From NCBI RefSeq assembly GCF_000219625.1, contig NC_018205.1, positions 310,001 to 374,000 of the forward strand: a stretch of 64,000 bases of DNA. Reading direction: 5' to 3'. The notes under the pieces are model-generated. The model was not told the DNA's origin, ran no database searches, and saw only the letters and a list, made by a program, of their open reading frames with translations. Positions within the stretch are counted from its first letter, which is position 1. The number at the start of each line of letters is the position of its first letter. The position numbers were made by a program, and so were the translations under genes. Shown here piece by piece: positions 1-11,100 of the stretch. Source of the stretch: Zymoseptoria tritici IPO323 (Eukaryota > Ascomycota > Dothideomycetes > Mycosphaerellales > Mycosphaerellaceae).

Positions 1-44
1 TATATCGCTTCGTCACGGCGAGCGTTGATTACGCGCTCGAGCTA

Positions 45-105
45 TTCTAAGGGACTAAACCTCCGGGAAATGCCAAGACCAAATTGAAACTCCAACTTCC
101 TCTCT
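45..105 (+). repeat. Left terminal inverted repeat of the mariner-type element
   Basis: This starts TTCTAAGGGACTAAACCTCC and matches the reverse complement of 4316-4376 over 61 bases with one C/T mismatch in CpA context. It is preceded by the TA target-site dinucleotide. Confidence 0.93.
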
Positions 106-153
106 CACCGGGCTGACTGAATCTTCCAACACCTATAACACTACCACAACACT

Positions 154-2330
154 ATGAACAGCGACGAACTTACGTTACTATTATCACCTCCTGCGTCGTC
201 TCGTCGTTTTAATGTACTTATCTTGTCGTTACCATTACGGACGCTTGCGCAATCGCTCCTCCAACTTTCCGGTTACCTATATTAAGAGACGCAGCCGAGA
301 TTCTTCTACTAAGACTCCTAAGACTCCCAAACACGCGTTATCGACGACTCTACGCACGGCAGCGACTGTATAGACGACAACGAGCTATCTAACCTTCCTT
401 AGAGCCTCCCTAACGACGCGTACTCGCAGTTTCAGACACAGCTACTACCAAGCTCGGATACACTAGAGCTAGAGCCGGAACTGCTAACGGAGACTTAGGT
501 TATTGCTCTAAGCAATAGGGATCCTGCTAAGGAGGCTATATAGCGTAACAGCAACGACAACAACACTAGCTATATGCTTATAAGAAGACGTGCAAGGGCG
601 TTGTCGAACAAGGGCGTAGAGGCAACAACGCCGGCTAAACGAACGAGAAGGAAGTCGGTAACCTTTACGCTTCCTCCTAACCACATCGACAGCGATACAG
701 TAGTGCCTCTAACAGGCGGCATAGCAGCCTAAATGCTACCTAAAAAGGCACCTAAGACGGCGCCTAAGGGCACAGCTCGTACTGCGGTAAATGCTAACAA
801 GAGGAAGGAACGAGCAGCTGATAAAGCTACTAAACTGGCCGTTGCGAGGGCTGTAGAGGTCGCCGCTGATAAAGGGCCTAAACCAGCTGGCAAGCCGACA
901 TCGAAGAGGGCTCTAAAACTACCACTACCATCGTCCGATATTAATAGCAAGTTACACGATCTATCTCTTAATATAGCTGACTAACCTCGTTGTGTTTTTA
1001 GTGCCATCCGACGACTATAGCGTAGTGCAGAGCCTAGCCGAGGAAGCCACTAGCCAGCTGTCGCAGGACTCTCAGCCGCAGTCGACTCCGGTGCCCTCCT
1101 CGTCTGCAAAACGCTATAAATCCACGCCTACGCCCCCCGAGCAATACTCCGTTCTTACTACCTACAGGGTCTTATTTAATAGCTAGAAGCTTAAGGACTT
1201 CAGTTGCATATACACTAGTGAGCGAATACAGATCCAAGACTTAGTTAACAAGGCCAGAGGGTTAGCTGCAGAGCATGCACAACGACAAGGCTTAAGGAAG
1301 CGGCTTGTAGAGCGAACGGCGTTATTAGAGGCTCGTAGGCATAGCAAGCAAGCTGTGAACGTGCCTATTAACTATAATAAGGACTCCACTACGCTGTCGT
1401 TTATAGCGTTATTAAGTCCCTATATCAAACACTTCGCAGGCTTCTATTTGACCCTGCTAATAACAGAGCACTAGCACAACGTAGCACCGAACGGTGCAGC
1501 TACGGCTGCGATACTAGTCGAATTCGACTCTAATAAACTCACGCCGCTAGACGACGAGGATACACCTAAGGGCAGACGACTAGCCAACGACCGGACGAAG
1601 GAGGCGTTCAATGTTTACAAGGATACCTTCGCAAAGCTTATAAACATACACAAGTGTTAAGACAGGTTTTGTAGCGTTGGCTCTAATAAGACGGCCACGT
1701 TCGTAGGCTGTATAGTATTCCGTAGTTAGCACTTCGGTGTAAACAGCAAGACCCTTAGCGACTAGAGCAATTGCATTAAGGCCAACACTGCCACGATAGA
1801 TGCCATGCCGCTGCATCTTATTAAGACAGTATTTCAGATGAACGAGGACTCTGTAAGAAGCAAGAAGAAGGTAGTAGCCAACTAGCTAACACAGCAGCAA
1901 CAACAGCTATTGCAACCACCCCCTCCCTACTAGTACTACTACCCTCCACCGCTACCGCCGGCCGCGGCCGTTTCACAACGCAGTAGCCCTCCAGGGCCGA
2001 AGGAAGAGCTTAACAGGGTTGAGAACGTAGAAGGCTACTGTGCATAGCTTAGTAACAGACACCCTTTAATACAAACGATCTTAACAGAGGTCGTTGCCGC
2101 TACTCTGTTAGACGACTTCTAGACTCTAGATATGCTAAAGGAAGAGCCTGACGAGCGCTTGGAGCGTATAGTTAGACAAAGGGGTATTCGCAAGCAGCTA
2201 CAAGACAAGGACAACATTAAGAAGTATCTAAGGCTGTTAGAGGCTATGCAGGAGGTGCGAGGATAGTGTTATCGACGTAGAGGTAGTAGAGTTCAAGCTA
2301 AAGCCGAGTCCGGAAGCTAGTTAATTGTTA
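154..2330 (+). pseudogene. Accessory ORF of the mariner-type element, broken by nonsense mutations
   Basis: A plus-strand reading frame begins with an ATG at 154 and runs in one frame to about 960. It resumes in another frame after a TTTTTAG acceptor near 1000, which suggests an intron, and continues to about 2330. Most in-frame stops are TAG at positions where Trp is plausible, as RIP would create. The product would be Lys/Arg- and Ser/Pro-rich at the N-terminus (about 733-984), with a Gln-then-Pro-rich stretch near 1890-1960 and a charged, probably coiled-coil C-terminus near 2150-2260. I do not recognise a family. Its position inside the inverted repeats suggests an element-borne helper or regulatory protein, by analogy with two-gene transposons. 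It could instead be a captured host gene. Confidence 0.6.
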
Positions 2331-3169
2331 TACAAGCGATATCTCCACCGCTACGAATCTGATTATGTTCGTTCTTTTTTTACACTTTACCGATAGCAAT
2401 AAGCTACAACATAGTGCATGCATGTTAATAGATAACAATTATCTTTAATAGACGGTGTTAGTGCAAAGTCGAATAATATTCTCCGCAGCTAGCGCGGCGC
2501 TAGCTTGCGGACCCTTCTTTTTAGCGTCAAATTCTGCTTAGCACAGAATACAATACTTTCTACTACGACTGCGCAATTGCACTCCACAGGCGTTAAAACA
2601 GAGGCACTCTATTACTAAGATCTATAAGAGCGGGCGCCGGCAGAAAAAGAACGGAGGGAATTAACCGCGTAATAGTAAAGATATGTACATCTCTAGTGTT
2701 CACAGATCGAGGGGTGAGAAATCCGAGCCGGATTCAAGAACCCTAAGAACCTTAAATTCCGCGAATTTCGACATAACTAACTTGCATCAATTACTGCACC
2801 ACAATAACACGGCCAAATTCGCTAATTGTTTTTTTGTATAACAGCGTAGAGCTCGTGCTATGCGACGAATGTTGTTTCCAGATCATTAAATGTGTGCGTG
2901 GTTGCGCGGTGTGGAATCCAGCTAAGAGCGGGTACTCCCGCTTCCCCGCGGAGGTAACGGATTTGGGGTTTTAGCCTTAAAGTTTACATGCTTGGCAAAT
3001 TCTCACAACTACCAACGACTCTTTAAGCACTAATATCGCGACGACGGAGGCTTATAAAAAATAAGTGAGCACAAAGGGCTTTAAGAGCAAGATAAGGGCT
3101 TTCGATTAAGCCCGCGATAACAGGAATCGGCTCGTTAGGGGGTAAGATATAGCCCTCGAGGGCTACTGC

Positions 3170-4227
3170 AATATATAACAGGCTTTAAACAAGTTTATAT
3201 GCTTAACCCCTCGGTCCTAATGCTTACAAGCCAGAGCAAGAAACGCCTTGAACTTCTTAATCTAGTCATCCTCGCTATACACTAGCATTAGGTCATAGTG
3301 TCTTCGTATCTAATGCTTTAGCAACTTAAACGTCTTCTTAATAGGGTTGTAGTCCGGTAAGTAGGGCGGAAGGAACAGTAGACGCACGCCTTATGCAGAG
3401 CACATCTTATAAAGAGCCGCTCGTTCGTGTGTAGCACAGTTATCCATAATTATCACACTGCGTGGTGCTAGAAACCGTCCACAACGTAGAAGGACGCATG
3501 TTTGTATCCACTATAAGAAGTCCTTAGACGTAACACTGCCCTACTTAATAAGAGGCTTAGCAAGGTAGCTATCCACGGTATAAGCTAGTAGAACGCTAAA
3601 CCGCTCCGAGTAGTGTAGGTGTTAAATATCTCTTGCTTGTGTGCCCCTTAGTAACCAACCCCTTCTCCTTAATGCTAGTTTATTACTAGCATATGTCTCG
3701 TTAACATAGACGAGCTGTGATACTATGAGCTCCTACACTTGTGCTTAATACATCGCCCTCGTAAGGTTATCTCGTTAAGCAGCTGAACGAGCTAGTATCT
3801 TGTTTATAAAGTCCTTATCTACAAGGTAGCGACTAATGGTCCGTAAATACACCTATAGGCTATATCTGTCGTATAGCGCCTCTCGTAGTTCCTCACACTA
3901 GAGCCATGGTCGTTCTATAACATAGTCGAGGAGGTAGTTACGATAGTGTAGCTCTATCAGTCGTAGCCGACCTCTACGAGTAGTAGGGAAGACAGTGCCG
4001 GTGTCGTAGTATTGCTTAATCCGCACGTAGATAGCGGTCTAAGAGCCCCTATCGTCGTTTAACAACAGCCTCACGATGTCTGCATTGCTCCATCGGTCGT
4101 CTAAAAGGTATTCGATTAAGTTCTCGTCTTGTCTCGTAAGGCGCATCGTGTCGGTCGCGCCAAGGGCGATTGCGCAGGAAGGGGTTGGCGGAAGTCGGTA
4201 AACAGCATCTGGAATAAAAGCTCGCAT
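3170..4227 (-). pseudogene. Tc1/mariner (DDE_3) transposase pseudogene
   Basis: The minus-strand frame starts with ATG at 4227 or 4146. An N-terminal helix-turn-helix-like segment follows (DRWSNADIVRLLLNDDRG), then after several in-frame stops the catalytic block MDNCATHE near 3445, and PPYLPDYNPIK near 3340-3375. The Asp of MDN and the last residue of the NPI(E) motif are 34 residues apart, the D34E spacing of Tc1-like transposases. Here the third acidic residue reads Lys (GAG to AAG) and the usual Ser of the SPD motif reads Leu (TCA to TTA). Both are transitions consistent with RIP. The enzyme would cut and paste the element between the inverted repeats, but this copy cannot. Confidence 0.88.
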
Positions 4228-4315
4228 TAGTCGCTATCGATTAATGTAATTCCTATAGTAATACCTAATATAGTTGTGGAGATATAGTTAATGTTTAGTA
4301 ATTCGCGATCGCGGT

Positions 4316-4376
4316 AGAGAGGAAGTTAGAGTTTCAATTTGGTCTTGGCATTTCCCGGAGGTTTAGTCCCTTAGAA
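4316..4376 (-). repeat. Right terminal inverted repeat of the mariner-type element
   Basis: This is the reverse complement of the left repeat at 45-105, ending ...AGTCCCTTAGAA and followed by TA at 4377-4378. Confidence 0.93.
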
Positions 4377-4380
4377 TAGT

Positions 4381-4552
4381 ATCATCCTGCGAACGCGGAA
4401 AGGAAATCGGAGCGTCTACTTGCACATAAGCGCTGTGTACGCGCATATCATGGCGTTGGGGGCCTTGGCTTGCATGCGGTAGGCGCTGCGGAATTTCTGT
4501 TCATTTATAGATACTCACATACTAATTAATCTGCTTAACGGTATCCCCATGC
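4381..4552. other. Spacer between mariner element and secreted-protein gene
   Basis: A short spacer 3' of the minus-strand secreted-protein gene. I see no feature in it. Confidence 0.5.
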
Positions 4553-5394
4553 CTAGGCAATCACACGGATGTCCATGCATGTCGTATACACTTGCGGCAC
4601 GACCGTCACATGGGACAATCCGTCCGCAATGGAAGACGGCCAATCCCACACCCAGTATAGACTATATTCAGAACCGATCTCCATAGAAGGCACAGTGACA
4701 TCTGCAACACACCACAGATTCTGTCCCTGCTCGGTATCATTTGAGCCGGGACCTGGGAATTTCTTTGCTCGGGCATTCGCAATAGCGCTGAACCCACTGC
4801 TGGCCGTGGTGTACTGATAACATCGTCCATCATCGAAGTCTCCTCGGTACAGCAAGCGGCCCCGCCGATCACCACCAGTGCCATCTGCGGTCCAGACTTT
4901 GTGGATACGCTGCACTGCATCTGATGGGAGACTGTCGTTGGTGCCGTAGACGAAAACTGTGCCTGCATCCGTCTTGCCGTATCCATTGTTCCAGGGCTTG
5001 GTGATGTGCCCGTTTTCGTTATATTGAAGCATAACGGTTTCTCCGTTGCGGATAGTGAGACGTCGACTTTCTGCTGACTGCTCGCGATGGCTCTGCGATT
5101 GCGAGCATATCGTATCTGTGGGGTAAACACCCTCAGGTTTGCGGCCATCGGGAGGGAGGAGGTATGTCATAAGTTTGTCTTGAAATCCAGGCGATGTTCG
5201 TAGATCTGATTGCATTAATTTTGACCTGCTCAATACACACTAAATGACTCACGATTCATTCGGGCATAGCCACTGGATCGCAGTTGAATGGTGCCATTGG
5301 ACGCAGAATTCAATCGTTCGACCCAGCTGTGGCACAGGACCTGATGGAGAAGGAACCCGAGCCAGAGCGCATGGTGAAGGTGGTGCGATCTCAT
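4553..5394 (-). CDS. Secreted DUF7492-like fungal protein with exposed N-terminal His
   Basis: Two exons, 5394-5253 and 5205-4553, are joined across a 47-nt intron (GTGAGT...AATCAG, 5206-5252). They give 264 aa in an unbroken frame. The N-terminus is a signal peptide (about residues 1-21) followed directly by HSWVERL. The body contains NGT...GYARMN, a RTSPGF block, RNGETVMLQYNENGH, VYGT, DGRCYQ, QGQNLWC and a YSLYWVWDWP...YTTCMDI C-terminus. I recall these as the conserved blocks of the fungal secreted DUF7492-type family, from memory rather than a search. Cleavage before His22 would leave a free N-terminal His, as in copper-dependent polysaccharide monooxygenases. A similar copper role is only a guess. 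It sits between the mariner element and the kinase-like gene. Confidence 0.82.
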
Positions 5395-5572
5395 GATGAC
5401 AGTATCAAGCTGCTGTCCTGGTAAGCATCAGGCTGCGACAGCAGCTGGCGCTGGAGGGGTGTATATCTTACGGAGGGCGCCTATCCACAAGCTGTGCTGT
5501 TGGCTCAGATTTTGACACCCCGGGGTCAAAGTCCAGACTGTGAACCCCGGGGTCAGATGGCATAGATAGTAC

Positions 5573-6725
5573 ATGCCTTATCAGCAGTCCAGCCGCTATC
5601 GAAGTTCTGGGTATCTGACCGCGTTGATGGCGGCCCTCGTGAGAAAGGCAACTGTGTTCCCCGGGGCCTGTAGCACCGCTAATCCACAGCGCCAGCAGGA
5701 TACTAACGACGAACACGCCAGAACTCCTGCGAACCATCTCAAGCGCAAGGCTGAGCTAACTGGTGTTATGGCAGCTGGACCGACACGAAATCGGTTTGTT
5801 GTGCCAACCCAGAATGCGCTGAATCACAGCCTCGGTCTCCTTCGACAACCCTGGTGGAAGATCTATGAGGGACTTGAGTACAGTTCCAATCAGGGGAGCG
5901 ACAACGGCGCCGTGATTCTGAGTCGCAGGATACAGCGGAGGGATGAGCCACCCGACTCTCTTTACGTTATCCAAAAAGAGCCCTACCATCTATCGGACGA
6001 AGTGAGGACAATATTGAAGCCAATGCACGATAACATTGTCACCCTGTACCAGGTATTCCACTACGAAGAGACGCTGTCGTTCGTGTATGAAGAGATGGAC
6101 ATCTCACTCGAGCAAATTTTCTTGCTTGATGTTGATCCTTGGTCGATCAATCCATCGCAACGCGATGAACAAATCGCGTCCATCAGTCAGCAGGTAAGTC
6201 GACTGGGAGTTGCGAATCTCCACTAGCTGACCAAGGATTCAGGTGTTGACAGCCCTGTGGTATGTGCACGAACAGCTGCACATCTCGCACGGCGATGTCT
6301 CGATCGCCAATATCTTGCTCAGCCGCACTGGAACCGTGAAGCTCGGTGCGTGATTCTTTCCGTCAAATGAAATCCCTTTCTGACACAAAAGTGCGCAGCC
6401 AACATTGGCAGAAGCATTATGAACGCGGAGCCAAAGACATCTGATGACTGCAGAGCCTTTGCTGCCATCTTCGTCGCTCTTTCGTTGCCGATGGAAATCA
6501 AGCCGAGTCAGGATAAACTAGCGAGTACAGCCTGTGACTTTCACAAAGCTTTGCACAACGGAAACATCCTCGATACTTTGCAGGTACGTGATTTTATTGT
6601 CTTTCCTCGGGCCGACTTTAACATGCCGGTAGCATGCGTACCTTAGGTCTGCCCACCCTGGAGAATTGGTGAAGCTGGTGATCCGGACAATAAGAGTGTC
6701 TTATAACCCTCCAGATCCGTACTGA
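5573..6725 (+). CDS. Protein kinase-like (probable pseudokinase) protein
   Basis: Four exons, 5573-6193, 6243-6345, 6399-6583 and 6633-6725, give 333 aa. The introns (6194-6242, 6346-6398, 6584-6632) all have GT..AG ends and keep the frame. Kinase features visible: a hinge-like block FVYEEMDISLEQIF, the catalytic-loop equivalent HISHGDVSIANILL (Asp and Asn kept), then VKLANIG where DFG is expected. The DFG motif is therefore missing, so catalysis is doubtful. The C-terminal part is short and ends HPGELVKLVIRTIRVSYNPP. This resembles the expanded fungal group of divergent kinase-like proteins. The start is uncertain: ATG 5573 or ATG 5768 are both possible. The copia LTR begins only about 100 bp past the stop. 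Confidence 0.75.
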
Positions 6726-6826
6726 GTTGTAGTAGTAGCGCTGAAGTGTACTCTTGACAGTGGCTGCAATGCAAATTGGTTCCAGATTCTTTCTCCGAAT
6801 GACAACACCTCCACTAACGTCGATAG

Positions 6827-6997
6827 TGTTGTAATTAGACTCAAGCTAAGTGGAAGAAGACCTCTGATTGGCAGGTATATATTGTTATGCAGAGAGAATC
6901 TTAAGTGTGAGATTCTTACTTTAGCTATCTGTGTGTAGGAATGCCTTAGCACTAGTTACGTGCACTTTACTAATAGTTAGTCTAATAATCTACAACA
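6827..6997 (-). repeat. Copia LTR, left copy (3' LTR of the minus-strand element)
   Basis: This pairs with 13013-13183. Relative to that copy it carries A/T at LTR positions 91, 111, 131, 142, 149, 152, 161 and 165, and keeps G/C at 5, 16, 26, 40, 44, 64 and 83. The RIP damage is thus in the half nearer the element interior. Confidence 0.95.
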
Positions 6998-7009
6998 CTC
7001 CCCTATTAG
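6998..7009 (-). other. Copia polypurine tract
   Basis: On the minus strand this reads CTAATAGGGGAG directly before the TGTTG start of the left LTR. That is the expected place for the plus-strand primer and it supports the minus orientation. Confidence 0.7.
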
Positions 7010-7045
7010 CAGCTGCATTATTACGAGCTGTCTGTTACCTAAATA

Positions 7046-7065
7046 TAGTAGGTATTTACCTACTA
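7046..7065. repeat. Short perfect palindrome near the left LTR
   Basis: TAGTAGGTA and TACCTACTA are perfect inverted 9-mers around TT. The role is unknown; it could be a chance product of AT enrichment. Confidence 0.5.
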
Positions 7066-8074
7066 CGTAGCTAATGCTCGGCTTTAGCTTGTTAAAAAGC
7101 ATCTTCTTCTAGCTTTTTTATTCCTCTACTTTATAATCTATACCTCTTATCTATTTAGCTAATTTATTAGCTAATCTATTATCCGTCCCTTACAGCTATT
7201 AACAATACAATCTATATTACTAGCTATAGCTTCTAGAAGAAGAGTAGCTTTCTCTGTCCCTAGGAAAACCTTCTAGCAAGTTATTAATAAAGTAAGAGCT
7301 ATTAGTAGTAGAGATCTCCTATAGATCTACAAAGATAGTTTTATAGCATATTAGACTATGCATTAATTTATTAGAGGAGAGATAAATAGATACTACAACA
7401 GAGTAAATGTTAGGGCTTAGGGTCCCTTCTCTTTTGTAGCTTGCTTTAATAGGTTTATAGCTAAGCTTAATAAGGATCTCCTTACTACAGACCTTATTAA
7501 TATAGTAATAGAGGAGCTATATAACCTAAGGGAGTAGGCCTTCCTAGTAGAAAACTACCCTAGTCTAACAACTCCTAATCCTTAGGGATTTATGTTATAT
7601 TATAACTAGACTCCTCTTAGCTAAATATTAAGCTCTAATAAGGTAGAGATAAAGCAGTAGTTAGTAGCATAGCATCCTATGTATGTTCTCCTTAAAATCC
7701 CTTCTTCCCTAATAGAAACTAACATTCTCCTAGGCTTTAAGTTAAGATTTTAGGGGAATTAGCTTAGTCTTTTAGTAGTAGTTTTAGGGGGGGCAGGCTG
7801 CAGGTTCTAGGACATACTCTAATACTTTTAGGTTTTTATAGAAAAGTTTTCCTTTAGCTAGATGTTTTTCTTATAGTTTCTTAGATACTTTTGTAGAAGT
7901 GTGTAGTTGCCTCCTTTCCTTTGTACAGATAAGAATAAAATAAGTATTCTAAGTATTGTGCTTCTTAGTTTTGTAATAAATAAAATAGTATAATTCTAGG
8001 GAGGGAATCCTTCTTAGGTAGGAATGCAGGTATTAAGGCATAAATTTAAGAGCAATTTCCCTCTTCTTATTAAG

Positions 8075-8145
8075 GGCTAGTTAGTCTAGTAGTATAATTT
8101 CTAACTACAAATTAGAAGGTTATAGGTTTAATTCCTATATTAGCC
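8075..8145 (+). tRNA. RIP-degraded tRNA-like sequence, probably ex-tRNA-Cys
   Basis: The sequence folds as a tRNA. Acceptor GGCTAGT pairs with ATTAGCC (8075-8081/8139-8145, one G-T pair). The D arm is at 8084-8098 and the anticodon stem is TCTAA/TTAGA with a 7-nt loop CTACAAA. The variable region has 5 nt, and the T stem ATAGG/CCTAT has a 7-nt loop TTTAATT. The anticodon position reads ACA; undoing one TpG-to-TpA change gives GCA (Cys). The T loop similarly becomes TTCAATT. It lies on the strand opposite to the copia genes, between pol and the left LTR. It is probably a dead tRNA gene carried in, or inserted into, the element. Confidence 0.55.
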
Positions 8146-8148
8146 TCT

Positions 8149-8188
8149 CTTATATGTCTATATTAGCTGCCTAACATAGACATATAAG
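8149..8188. repeat. 18-bp-stem hairpin next to the tRNA-like relic
   Basis: Arms 8149-8166 and 8171-8188 are complementary over 18 bp with one mismatch, separated by the loop CTGC. It begins 3 nt after the tRNA-like 3' end. Confidence 0.8.
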
Positions 8189-8199
8189 TATCTTTTTGC

Positions 8200-11100
8200 T
8201 AGATTTATAGATCTATATATTAGAGGATAGTGTTTAGGGATTTTGGTTTTGTTAGACAGTCTACAAGCTGCATGTCTGTCCTTACAAACTCTACCTTAAT
8301 ACTCCCCTTATTATATTGTTCTCTGCAGTAATAGTTCCTAAGAGAGATATATCTTAATCTTTTAGAGTTAGCATAGTTTTCCATAAGGCTAATAGCTAAT
8401 TAATTGTCTACTTTAATAAGGATAGTAGAAATGCTTTTAGCCTAGGTAAAGGGCTAGAGCTTATTAACAAGATTCCTTACCTAATTTACTTCTCTTATTG
8501 CCTTAGTAAGAGAGAGGTACTCTGCCTTAGTACTAGATAGCACTACTTCTTTCTGCAGTTAAGATCTCTAGACAACTAGGCCTCCTACAATTTTAAAGAG
8601 TATTCCTAAGGTAGACCTAGATATGCTAGGATTACTAGCAAAGTTAGAGTCTAAGAATACTTTAATCTAAATTTGCTCCTTAGTTTTCCTGTATATAAGG
8701 CACTTGTTAATTATACCTACAACATATCTCTAGATATGTTTAGCTGCCTAAATATGCAAAGGTCCTAGGTTCTAAAGGAACCTTATATAGTAGTTAATAG
8801 CAAAACTAATATCTAGTCTAGTATAGTTTAACAGATGTTGCAGTTCCCTAATAATCTTGTTAAAGAGATTATAGTCCTTCTTTGTTCCCTTATCCTAGAG
8901 GGGTTTAAGGAGGGTGTTAAGGGGGTACTTAACACTCTTTGCATTACTAAGACTATATCCTTAAAGTTTGTCTCTAGAATAGTATTCCTAAGAGACAGAT
9001 ATAGAGCTATCTTTCCCTTCCTTTAGGTAAAGTCTAAGAAAGACATTAGTATTAACAACCTTAATTATGTACTTCTACTCTAATCCCTTAATTAGCTTGT
9101 TAATCTTATAGTCTAACTGTCTAAAGATCTAGAAGTTATCTATATAAAGGAGAATAAGGATGCCTTTCCCTTAAAAGAGGCAAGCATCGCTAACAGTTCT
9201 TGTTAGACTAAGCTTTTAGAGAGTGTCTATAGTATCGTAGTGCTAGAGAGTAGCTACTTACTTAAGCCTATATAGTCCTTTCTTAATATATATAATATAC
9301 TTATAGGCATCTTTCTTAAAGAGATAAGCTCCCTCTAGTAGCTTAATAAAGATCTGCTTATCTAGGTTTGGATTTAGGAATATAGTCTTAATATTAACTT
9401 ATCTCCTCTTCTAGCTAAAGTTAACTAAGAGGGACAGAAGTATTCTCCCTATTATAGCTCTTAGGGTAGGAGCAAAGGTATTAATATAGTTAAGTCCCTT
9501 CCTTTATGTAAATCCCCTAGCTATCTATCTAGCCTTATACTTCTCTACAGTTCTATTTAGGAGTACCTTAATCTTAAAGACCTATTTCCCTATAAGAGGG
9601 ACTCTCCCCTTAGGGAGGGTGCTAATAAGTTTCTATTTAAGGCATCCTATAGACTTAAGTAACTTAGCTTCCTTAATAATAGCTTTCTCCTATTCCTTAT
9701 AGTTAGATCTAGAGAGAGCTTCCTTAACTATCTTAGGATTAGACAGATTAGGATTTATTACTTTAAGTCCTATCTTCTAGATCTTGCTATAGTCTTTTCT
9801 TACAACTAATCTTCTACTTCTTAAGAGTCTAAATATGCCTAAGCTTTTAGGACTTGCTTTATTACCTAATTTCTTAGGTCTCTTAGGGCTTCTTCCTACT
9901 TTCCTCTTTCCTATAATATAAATGTCTAGGAAGGGAGTTATAGTATAATCTTAGAGGTCTTCCCTTTTAGGGCAATTCTCTACTAATGCTTAATGTTGTA
10001 GCTATGTTAATAAGGCATTAGCCTACTCTTAGAATCCCTTAGGACTTCCTTAGAATCCCTTAGGACTTCCTGTTTCCTTAGAAACATACTCCCCCTAAGC
10101 TAGCTAGGAGGCTTCTTTATACTTAGTAGCCTCTAGCTAATTAGGCTTAGACTACTTATATTAATTATCCTAGGACTATATATCCTAACCTAATATTTGC
10201 TCCCCCTAAAATGTTAAAAAAAAGGCTTAGTTTCTCTCTCTTTATATAGTATTAAATATATTCTCTACTTCTTAAAGATAAGAAGTAGTAAGAGGTTAGG
10301 CATCTTGCCCTTAGGCATCCTAGCCCTAATCTTAATCCTTAGTATAGATAGTATAGACTTCCTATTCTATAGTAATAGGTTGTATTAGTTATAGGAAACT
10401 CTCCCCCTAGAAGTCTAGGGTAGCAGGTATTATACTATATACCTTATCCTTATTATGTATTATATAAGGAGAGGTTATAATCTTGTACTAAAACCTAGCA
10501 AGGGCAGATAGTTTAAACTTCTAAACTATATAGTTAGTTAAAGTGTTCTCCTAGAATCCTAGATTCTAGTATTTCTCTACTCTAGGATAGAACTTCTATA
10601 AATTAGGTCTCCCCTAATTATATAGATATGCTCTATATCTAAATCTCCTAACCTTTATTAGATTAATATATAGAGTTCTAGTATTAAGATCTTAATTAAA
10701 TTCCTAAAGAGGAATCTTGTTAGTTAATAGGCATACTAGCCTGTTAGTAAGGAAGATTGTATATGCAACTACAAAACTCTAGAGAGGAAGAGGTAGGCTA
10801 GAGTTAATTATTATTGCTCTTACCTTGTTAAGGATAACCTTATTAAATGATTCTACAATTCTATTCTGCTTAGGAGTATAGGGAGCTAAGAAATCCTATC
10901 TTAGTCCCTTATTCTCTACAAATGTAATTAGATTATTATTGTTAAACTCTCCTCCTCTATCTAAGAACCAGATCTTAACTATCTTTTTATACTAGTTAAA
11001 TATCTTAGTAGTCTATTTCTTAATAATTTGTGCAGCTTGTAATTTAAGCTTGCAGAAGATAGCCTATCTCCTTCTTAACTTTATATTAGTAATTATAAGG

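Larger units (their letters stand above)
45..4376 (-). mobile_element. Tc1/mariner-type DNA transposon, RIP-damaged, two convergent ORFs
   Basis: A 4,332-bp element is bounded by near-perfect 61-bp inverted repeats and flanked on both sides by TA (43-44 and 4377-4378), the target duplication expected of Tc1/mariner elements. Inside are a transposase reading frame on the minus strand (about 3170-4227) and a second, unrelated frame on the plus strand (154-2330), pointing at each other. Both frames are broken mainly by TAG where Trp (TGG) is expected, and CTA/TTA is frequent. This is what RIP (CpA to TpA) produces. The element is therefore inactive. The assignment rests on the inverted repeats, the TA duplication and the D34-type catalytic motif of the transposase. 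Confidence 0.9.

Noticed and set aside
4569..5148. ORFs overlapping the DUF7492-like gene in other frames
   Set aside because: They have no recognisable domain, and the spliced minus-strand frame matches conserved blocks.
8835..9026. 63-aa plus-strand ORF in the copia element
   Set aside because: It is antisense to the reverse transcriptase region and exists by chance in AT-rich RIPped DNA.
10029..10070. Tandem 21-bp units as a possible CRISPR-like array
   Set aside because: Only two adjacent units without spacers, in a eukaryotic retroelement polyprotein hinge. It is a simple in-frame duplication.
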